Part shown: positions 6,825-10,767 of the stretch, one piece after another
How positions within the stretch are numbered: position 1 is the stretch's first letter
Layout of the letters: every line of letters begins with the position of its first letter
Assembly: GCA_030447945.1 (NCBI GenBank)
Contig: JAUJNV010000120.1
Location: forward strand, 1-10,767
DNA from: Fimbriimonas sp.
Lineage (GTDB): Bacteria; Armatimonadota; Fimbriimonadia; Fimbriimonadales; Fimbriimonadaceae
Direction of reading: 5' to 3'
DNA length: 10,767 nucleotides
Translations under genes and position numbers: made by a program
Notes under the pieces: model-generated
What the model was told of the DNA's origin: nothing
Seen by the model: only the letters and a program-made list of their open reading frames with translations
Database searches by the model: none

Positions 6825-7081
6825 ATGGGCAGAAGAAGACCCCCGTATAAGCCGCAGTCGGACAAGGAGAAGGGCGTTGAGGTCGAGGGCATGGTCCTCG
6901 AGAACCTCCCTGAACGCCCGCTTCTTGGGGTGAAGCTGGACGAGGGGCAGACCGAGATCCTGGCGCACGTTAGCGGCAAGATGCGCATGAACTACATCCG
7001 CATCCTCCCCGCGACCGCGTCCGGGTCGAGCTGAGCCCCTATGACCTCACCATGGGACGGATCGTCTACCGGTACAAGTAG
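6825..7081 (+). CDS. infA: translation initiation factor IF-1 (one frame break)
   Basis: Small S1-fold protein that fills the 30S A site during initiation. [21 protein letters not shown], then [19 protein letters not shown] is the OB-fold signature. Near 7010 one G is missing (CCCCGCGAC for CCCGGCGAC). In the next frame the ending is [20 protein letters not shown] with terminal YK and TAG 7079-7081. Corrected length is 85 residues against the usual 72. The excess is an N-terminal basic/proline stretch, [16 protein letters not shown], that is not part of the fold. No Shine-Dalgarno precedes ATG 6825; a -10-like box sits there instead. The expected next gene, rpmJ, is displaced by two unrelated genes. 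Confidence 0.92.
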
Positions 7082-7091
7082 TATTCGCTGA

Positions 7092-7475
7092 GTGAGTCCT
7101 ATGACGCCGGAGCGGTTCCACCGGGTCTGTTGCTTAATCTGCGCGGCTGCCTGCGTCGGCAGTTTCGCGACTACCGCGTTCTTTGGCGGGCTCCATCTGT
7201 GCGGACTACCGCTTGCATTGGTTTGGGTGGCTTCTCAGAAGGAGGCGTCGGCCCACAACCTCCGCAGCCATCCGGACGCGGCTGTCGTCCCTGTGGTCAC
7301 AGTTGTCGCCGTATGGGTGGTCGTGTTCAGCACCTACGGTGGACTGCGTCACCCGAATGACGGTGACCGGATCGCGTGGGGTTATCTTCTCGACGCAACC
7401 GTAACTGCCGTGTGCGCCGGCAGTCTCGTCGCCCTGTATCTCCGCCTACGGGCGAATCAGCGCTCACACGGGTAG
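7092..7475 (+). CDS. multi-pass membrane protein, unknown function
   Basis: Intact frame of 127 codons from GTG 7092 (ATG 7101 is an alternative start three codons on; neither has a clear Shine-Dalgarno). Hydrophobic segments lie at about residues 11-31, 32-48, 63-80 and 95-118, so three or four membrane passes with short polar loops and a basic C-terminus (RLRANQRSHG). The first segment is rich in Cys and Ala. I recognise no family. Codon use is less strictly G/C-ending than in the ribosomal genes (several TTA, TTG, GCA, GTA, CTT), which may hint at a different origin. It is free of frame breaks although it lies within the error-rich block. It sits 10 bases after infA and 12 bases before the next gene, so it is likely cotranscribed with that gene. 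Confidence 0.62.
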   Translation: MSPMTPERFHRVCCLICAAACVGSFATTAFFGGLHLCGLPLALVWVASQKEASAHNLRSHPDAAVVPVVTVVAVWVVVFSTYGGLRHPNDGDRIAWGYLLDATVTAVCAGSLVALYLRLRANQRSHG

Positions 7476-7487
7476 AAAGGAAGCGAC

Positions 7488-7847
7488 ATGTGGATCTTCA
7501 CGGGCGACGCCTTCTCTCCATCGTGGCGCACGAGGACGACGCCCGTCTTCTGCACATCCGGGCGCGTATCGCCGGCGACGTCGAGCGGCTGTTTCCCGAG
7601 GCGGACGTGATGGAGACTCCTCACGGCGACTACTATCGCTTCCGCTGCTCCGTTTCGAAGGAGCGCGTCGCGGACGCCGTCGCCCGGCGCATCCGGGCGA
7701 TAGACTACACCTCCTTCGCGGAGGCCGTCGAGAGCCGCACGGACCTACGACCGCGCCTACCAGGCGATGCTGGAAGAGCAGTTGCGGCGGCCCAATGAGG
7801 CCGAAGTGGAACCCGACAACCCGCCGCGCATCGAGTTGGGACCATAG
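7488..7847 (+). CDS. small conserved protein of unknown function (MWxFT-type; two frame breaks)
   Basis: ATG 7488 follows a good site, GAAAGGAAG, and reads MWIFTGDAF. A base is missing near 7515. The next frame continues LSIVAHEDDARLLHIRARIA, then DVERLFPEADVMETPHGDYY, VSKERVADAVARRIRAIDYT and FAEAVESRTD. An extra C near 7745 then restores DYDRAYQAMLEEQLRR and a Pro/Glu tail to TAG. Corrected length is about 119 residues. The layout (MW-x-FT-x-x-x-F at the start, RAR in a strand, a DYxR strand, then AIDY-x-x-F near the end) matches, from memory, a widespread family of roughly 100-residue uncharacterised bacterial proteins. I know no function for it. It reads as a small soluble alpha/beta protein with no catalytic motif I can name. 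Its place between infA and rpmJ is unusual. Confidence 0.7.
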
Positions 7848-7862
7848 CGCTCAACTAGCGCT
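7846..7862 (+). terminator. short hairpin at the end of the infA-side genes
   Basis: AGCGCT-CAACT-AGCGCT forms a six-base-pair stem with a five-base loop, overlapping the TAG of the preceding gene. No U-run follows (TTAACCTAAA). It could slow or end transcription before the rpmJ promoter region, but support is weak. Confidence 0.25.
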
Positions 7863-7890
7863 TAACCTAAACGGCTACCTGAGCGTAGAA

Positions 7891-7933
7891 GGGTCGGCCC
7901 GAGCCTGGGTATACTACGCTCTTGCGCCGACCC
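7891..7933 (+). promoter_or_regulatory. candidate promoter for rpmJ-truA with flanking inverted repeat
   Basis: TATACT at 7910-7915 is a good -10 match in the 165-base gap before rpmJ. The expected -35 position (7887-7892) reads AGAAGG, not TTGACA-like. GGGTCGGC (7891-7898) and GCCGACCC (7926-7933) are perfect reverse complements on either side of the -10 box, placing one arm near -20 to -30 and the other near +5 to +12. They could form an operator or a hairpin. A gap of this size inside a dense operon supports a new transcription start. Confidence 0.4.
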
Positions 7934-7949
7934 CTGTCTGGAGGTCGTA

Positions 7950-8005
7950 GTGCATCCGTGGCCCAGGGGCGCATCCGTAATCAGAGGACGAGGCACAAGG
8001 GCTAA
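7950..8005 (+). CDS. possible short basic leader ORF before rpmJ
   Basis: GGAGGT (7940-7945) is the best Shine-Dalgarno in this gap. It sits four bases from GTG 7950 and twelve from GTG 7958. From GTG 7958 the frame encodes MAQGRIRNQRTRHKG and stops at TAA 8003-8005, eight bases before the rpmJ start. GTG 7950 is instead in the rpmJ frame and would extend L36 by 21 residues without similarity. With one missing base, 7950 could lead into the 7958 frame. GCATCCGT occurs twice (7952-7959, 7971-7978). A translated leader peptide is possible, but coding is unproven. Confidence 0.25.
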
Positions 8006-8012
8006 AGAAAGC

Positions 8013-8125
8013 ATGAAGGTTCGGGCGAGTGTAAAAAGATCTGCGACAAGTGCAAGATCATTAAGCGCGATGGTGTCGTGCGGGTGATCTGCGTGGTGCC
8101 TAAGCACAAGCAGAGGCAGGGCTAA
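8013..8125 (+). CDS. rpmJ: 50S ribosomal protein L36, zinc form (one frame break)
   Basis: bL36, the smallest large-subunit protein, near the peptidyl-transferase region. MKVRASV is followed by an A-run (8033-8037) that is one base short. In the next frame the rest is [13 protein letters not shown], then [16 protein letters not shown] and TAA 8123-8125. Corrected length is 37 residues, exactly the family norm. The zinc ligands CxxC, C and H are all present, so this is the C+ form, as with S14 here. The start ATG 8013 fits the family; the local AAAGAAAG is only a weak ribosome site. rpsM follows after four bases. In most bacteria rpmJ lies directly behind infA; here it is some 930 bases away. 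Confidence 0.93.
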
Positions 8126-8129
8126 GCGT

Positions 8130-8508
8130 ATGGCACGTATCGCTGGCATCGACCTCCCTGCGTGACAAGGCGGTTCTCTACGCCTTGCCGTTGCTGTTCG
8201 GCATCGGCAAGCACAACGTGCACGACCTGGTGGCCAAAGCCGGCATCGAGCCCCGCACCAAGGTCCGCGACCTCACTGAGGCCGATATTGCGAAGCTGCG
8301 CGAAGTCATCGACAGCGAGTATCAGGTCGAGGGTGACCTGCGACGCGAGCTCCAGCGCAACACCCGCCGCCTGATGGAGAACCGCTCCTATCGCGGCCTG
8401 CGCCACGGACGTGGCCTGCCGACGCGGGGGCAGAACACCCGCCACAACGCGCGCACCCGGAAGGGCAAGCCGAAGACGGTCGCCGGCAAGAAGAAGCCGA
8501 AGAAGTAA
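8130..8508 (+). CDS. rpsM: 30S ribosomal protein S13 (one frame break)
   Basis: uS13 of the 30S head, contacting P-site tRNA and the 50S bridge. MARIAGIDLP is followed by an extra base near 8159. The next frame resumes with DKAVLYALPLLFGIGKHNV, then DLVAKAGIEPRTKVRDLTE, the helix-two-turn-helix region, RNTRRLMENRSYRGLRHGRG and the signature LPTRGQNTRHNARTRKG, ending in a Lys-rich tail and TAA. Corrected length is 125 residues, normal. This is the last frame break in the window; everything downstream is clean. rpsK starts nine bases later. Confidence 0.95.
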
Positions 8509-8517
8509 CCCCTCAAC

Positions 8518-8910
8518 ATGGCAAGAAAGCAAGTCACCAAGGGCAAGCAGAAGGAGCGAAAGAACATCCCGGTCGGGGTCGTTCACATTCACGCGTCCTT
8601 CAACAACACGCTCATCACCATCACCGACCCCCAGGGCAACGCGATCTCTTGGGCGAGCGCGGGCAACGCGAACTTCAAGGGCTCCCGCAAGGGAACGCCG
8701 TTCGCCGCGCAGGTCGCCGCCGACAAGGCGAGCCGACTCGCGCAGGAGCACGGCCTCCGGCGTGTGGACGTGCTCGTTCGTGGCCCCGGTTCGGGCCGAG
8801 AGACCGCTATCCGCGCGCTCGCAGCCTCCGGGCTGGAAGTGGGCAACATCAGCGACATCACGCCTATCCCCCACAACGGCTGCCGTCCTCCCAAGAGGCG
8901 ACGAGTCTAG
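8518..8910 (+). CDS. rpsK: 30S ribosomal protein S11
   Basis: 130 residues, full-length uS11 of the 30S platform, which lines the E site and the mRNA exit. [20 protein letters not shown], then [29 protein letters not shown] and [18 protein letters not shown] are all family signatures. The start ATG 8518 has no clear Shine-Dalgarno (AACCCCTCAAC precedes it), so coupling to rpsM is likely. No frame break. In E. coli and many bacteria rpsD (S4) follows. Here the next gene is rpoA after an 81-base gap filled by an inverted repeat, so S4 and its autoregulation must be encoded elsewhere. Confidence 0.97.
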   Translation: MARKQVTKGKQKERKNIPVGVVHIHASFNNTLITITDPQGNAISWASAGNANFKGSRKGTPFAAQVAADKASRLAQEHGLRRVDVLVRGPGSGRETAIRALAASGLEVGNISDITPIPHNGCRPPKRRRV

Positions 8911-8913
8911 TCG

Positions 8914-8987
8914 TGATGGGTGGGTAGTAGCCGGTGGGTCGTGACCGACGCCGCCACGACCCACTAACCACCAAGCACCACCCACCA
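8914..8987. repeat. imperfect inverted repeat IR3 between rpsK and rpoA
   Basis: The inner stem GTGGGTCGTG (8934-8943) pairs perfectly with 8955-8964 around an 11-base loop. The outer arms TGATGGGTGG (8914-8923) and CCACCCACCA (8978-8987) pair with one mismatch. The left half is G/T-rich with repeated TGGG words; the right half is its C/A-rich counterpart. It fills nearly the whole gap, starting four bases after the rpsK stop and ending four bases before the rpoA ATG. The right arm occupies the place where an rpoA ribosome site should be. Confidence 0.75.
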
Positions 8988-8991
8988 AAAC

Positions 8992-9984
8992 ATGCCACAG
9001 ATTTCTAACCTCGATCTTCAGAACGACTACGGCAAGTTCGTGCTCGAGCCCCTTGAGAGGGGCTACGGGCAGACGCTCGGCAATGCCCTCCGGCGCGTCC
9101 TCCTCTCCTCGATCCAGGGGGCGGCGGTCTCCGCCGTCCGGATCGACAAGGTGTACCACGAGTTCGCCCCGATCCCCGGCCTCAAGGAAGACACCACCGA
9201 GCTCCTGCTCAACCTCAAGGACCTCTCGCTCCGCGTAACCGACGAAGATCAGCCCGAGGAGCGCACGCTGCGCATCGACGTGAAGGGCCCCGGCCGCGTA
9301 ACCGGCGCGGATGTGATCTGCCCCCCCGGCATCGAGGTCGTGAATCCCGAGGTGACCCTCGCCACGATCAGCGAGGATGGCGCGAGCCTTTCCATGGAGA
9401 TGTTCGTGGGCTGGGGCGTCGGCTACGTCCTGCCGGAGAAGCAGGAGCGGTACCGTGGCATGATCGGCGTAATCCCCCTGGGCGCGCAGTTCACGCCGGT
9501 GCGGAAAGTGAACTACACGGTCGAGCAGACCCGCGTGGGGATGCGCACGGACTACGAGCGGCTCGTGCTGGACATCTACACCAACGGCGCCGTCTCTCCG
9601 AACGACGCGCTCTCTCAGTCGGCCCGCATCCTCGACAAGTATTTCCGCCTCTTCTTCGACCTCGGCGAAGCCGGCCTCGAGGGCGAGGAGATCGAGGGCG
9701 GCGCGAACGACGAGGAGCTGCTGAAGAACGTGCCCGATCTTCGGATCGAGGAGCTGGACTTCTCGCAGCGGACGTTCAACTGCCTGCGCCGCGCCGGCCT
9801 GCTGACCCTGAAGAACCTCGCCGTGGTGTCGGAGTCCGACCTTACGGCGATCCGGGGCTTCGGCAAGAAGTCACTGCTCGAAGTCCGCGACAAGCTCCAG
9901 GATCACGGCCTGGAGATGAAGGGCCCGAAGGGCGGCCTCCGGTCGCTCGATTCACTGGACGACGAAGACGAGGAAGACTTTTAG
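8992..9984 (+). CDS. rpoA: DNA-directed RNA polymerase subunit alpha
   Basis: 330 residues, intact. The N-terminal domain (about 1-230) dimerises and starts polymerase assembly: FVLEPLERGYGQTLGNALRR and VLLSSIQGAAVSAVRIDKV are the classic dimer-interface motifs. The C-terminal domain (about 250-315) binds UP elements and activators: LRIEELDFSQRTFNCLRRAG with the DNA-contact arginine in QRTFNCL, and IRGFGKKSLLEVRDKL. The tail is very acidic (SLDDEDEEDF). The start ATG 8992 gives the standard N-terminus but has no Shine-Dalgarno: the bases before it are CCACCCACCAAAAC, the right arm of inverted repeat IR3. Initiation must use another mechanism or a restructured leader. rplQ follows after 32 bases. 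Confidence 0.97.
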   Translation: MPQISNLDLQNDYGKFVLEPLERGYGQTLGNALRRVLLSSIQGAAVSAVRIDKVYHEFAPIPGLKEDTTELLLNLKDLSLRVTDEDQPEERTLRIDVKGPGRVTGADVICPPGIEVVNPEVTLATISEDGASLSMEMFVGWGVGYVLPEKQERYRGMIGVIPLGAQFTPVRKVNYTVEQTRVGMRTDYERLVLDIYTNGAVSPNDALSQSARILDKYFRLFFDLGEAGLEGEEIEGGANDEELLKNVPDLRIEELDFSQRTFNCLRRAGLLTLKNLAVVSESDLTAIRGFGKKSLLEVRDKLQDHGLEMKGPKGGLRSLDSLDDEDEEDF

Positions 9985-9987
9985 GAG

Positions 9988-10007
9988 CCGCGACACCCCT
10001 AACGCGG
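9988..10007 (+). promoter_or_regulatory. small hairpin overlapping the rplQ ribosome site
   Basis: CCGCG (9988-9992) and CGCGG (10003-10007) form a perfect five-base-pair stem with a ten-base loop. The last two stem bases are the start of GGAG, the Shine-Dalgarno of rplQ, so the stem could partly mask it. Short and possibly chance. Confidence 0.25.
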
Positions 10008-10016
10008 AGTTAAAAC

Positions 10017-10469
10017 ATGACACATAAGATCGCGGGAAGAAAGCTCGGCCTGCCGAGCGACCAAAGGAAGCACCTCCTCACGAACCTACAGCGGCAGTTC
10101 ATCCGCCACGGGTACACGCGGACGACCTTGGGCCGGGCCAAGGAGCTGCAGAAGCTCGTCGAGAAGCTGATCACCCTCACGAAGATGGAGGACGGCCTGG
10201 AGGCTCGGCGCCGCGCGCGGCGCGTGCTCGTCGGCCATAGCTCCTCGTCGCCGAAGCCCGAGCGGGCGCTGGCGGGCAAGACGCCGGGCGAGCGGACCGA
10301 GATCCTCGTGAAGCGCAGCCTCATCAACGGCGAGGACCTCGTGCGTCACCTCTTCGACGAGGTCGGACCGCGGTTCAAGGACCGGCCGGGCGGCTACACG
10401 CGGCTCACCAAGATCGGCCAGCGCCGCGGCGACGGCGCTCCGGAGGCCGTACTGGAGCTTGTCGACTAG
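10017..10469 (+). CDS. rplQ: 50S ribosomal protein L17
   Basis: 150 residues, intact; bL17 sits near the peptide exit. MTHKIAGRKLGLPSDQRKHL, then LQRQFIRHGYTRTTLGRAKE and LVEKLITLTK are diagnostic, and the C-terminal RPGGYTRLTKIGQRRGDGAP is the second signature. It is longer than the common 115-130 residues because of the middle segment (about residues 70-95, containing GHSSSSPKPE), which may be a lineage-specific loop. The start ATG 10017 follows GGAG by eight bases. It is the usual last ribosomal gene of the alpha operon. The final codons overlap the likely start of truA. Confidence 0.96.
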   Translation: MTHKIAGRKLGLPSDQRKHLLTNLQRQFIRHGYTRTTLGRAKELQKLVEKLITLTKMEDGLEARRRARRVLVGHSSSSPKPERALAGKTPGERTEILVKRSLINGEDLVRHLFDEVGPRFKDRPGGYTRLTKIGQRRGDGAPEAVLELVD

Positions 10470-10767
10470 TAAGAGAGTCAAACTTACCGTCGCCTACGAC
10501 GGAACCGATTTCCGCGGCTGGGCCGCGCAAGCTGGACAGAGAACTGTCCAGGGCACCTTGACAGAAGCTGTTCGCAGGGTCTCGCGAAGAGAGATCGATA
10601 TACTGGGGGCGTCGCGCACCGATTCGGGAGCGCATGCCTGGGGCCAGGTGTGCCACTTCGACATCGACGTGGACGTCCCGCCCGAAAGGTGGCCCAGTGC
10701 GCTCAACAAAGTGCTGCCGTCCGACCTTCGGGTTCGGGAGGCGGTGGGGGTGGACGAATCGTTCCAC
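10459..10767 (+). CDS. truA: tRNA pseudouridine(38-40) synthase TruA, N-terminal part
   Basis: 103 codons open to the window end. TruA isomerises uridines 38-40 of the anticodon stem. RVKLTVAYDGTDFRGWAAQA (family: YDGT-x-FxGWQ-Q) and the catalytic motif GASRTDSGAHA, with Asp55 as the nucleophile, are clear. ALNKVLPSDLRV matches the following helix. No ATG is available. TTG 10459 is the nearest start upstream, giving MSTSKRVKLTV and overlapping rplQ by 11 bases. GGAG within rplQ lies almost too close, GGAGG at 10442-10446 rather far. The glutamine usually after GW is alanine here. truA behind rplQ is a common arrangement in many phyla. The C-terminal half lies outside. Confidence 0.93.
   Translation, partial: MSTSKRVKLTVAYDGTDFRGWAAQAGQRTVQGTLTEAVRRVSRREIDILGASRTDSGAHAWGQVCHFDIDVDVPPERWPSALNKVLPSDLRVREAVGVDESFH

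Noticed and set aside
7952..7978. CRISPR-like or satellite repeat from the two GCATCCGT copies
   Set aside because: Only two 8-base copies, with no further units; recorded only as a local direct repeat.
2588..8160. Programmed ribosomal frameshifting in rpsE, rplO, secY, adk, map, infA, rpmJ and rpsM
   Set aside because: Breaks are too many, occur at unrelated sites without slippery-site plus stem patterns, and are confined to one block; sequencing error explains them.
8911..8991. Remnant of rpsD between rpsK and rpoA
   Set aside because: The gap is only 81 bases and is fully accounted for by the inverted repeat; many bacteria carry rpsD elsewhere.
8122..9159. 345-residue open frame on the - strand
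   Set aside because: It is antisense to rpsM, rpsK and rpoA, has the composition of a shadow frame in GC-rich sequence, and matches no family.

Overview
This window is a GC-rich bacterial chromosome segment whose core (about 992-10767) is the downstream half of the spc operon plus the alpha operon, all on the + strand. The order is rpsZ(S14)-rpsH-rplF-rplR-rpsE-rpmD-rplO-secY-adk-map-infA, then two non-ribosomal genes, then rpmJ-rpsM-rpsK-rpoA-rplQ-truA (truA is cut by the window end). S14 and L36 are the zinc-binding (C+) forms and adenylate kinase has a four-cysteine lid. rpsD (S4) is absent between rpsK and rpoA. High GC, C+ proteins, a secY-adk-map-infA block and rpsK-rpoA adjacency fit an Armatimonadota/Fimbriimonadales-like or other deep-branching terrestrial lineage. 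That placement is a guess, not something the sequence proves.

Left flank (1-991): the window opens with about 19 codons that read like a GerMN (spore germination/lipoprotein) domain. These are fused out of frame, across a short shared word, to the C-terminal part of a DUF4344-type putative metallopeptidase ending at 426. A convergent 56-residue single-pass membrane protein lies on the - strand (472-642). About 350 bases without a convincing gene follow and serve as the leader of rpsZ. The usual upstream neighbour rplE (L5) is not there, so the spc operon is split or the contig is joined here.

Core: rpsZ to rplR and rpsK to truA read cleanly. Between about 2590 and 8160 nearly every gene carries single-base frame breaks (roughly three dozen by hand, many at runs of one base). 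Protein similarity resumes in another frame each time, which points to sequencing or assembly error in that block, not to pseudogenes.

Three of the intergenic gaps inside the operon (secY|adk, map|infA, rpsK|rpoA) hold long imperfect inverted repeats. The left arm of each is G/T-rich and built from degenerate 7-8-base words. The sequences differ but the architecture is the same. They are the most distinctive unexplained structure in the window. The second is the insertion, between infA and rpmJ, of a multi-pass membrane protein and a small conserved protein of unknown function, followed by a likely new promoter for the rpmJ-rpsM-rpsK-rpoA-rplQ-truA half.

Together the genes build 30S and 50S subunits (S14, S8, L6, L18, S5, L30, L15, L36, S13, S11, L17), start translation (IF-1), make RNA polymerase alpha, export proteins (SecY), trim N-terminal methionine (Map), balance adenine nucleotides (Adk) and modify tRNA (TruA). 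I see no CRISPR array, insertion sequence, phage gene or complete tRNA/rRNA gene.
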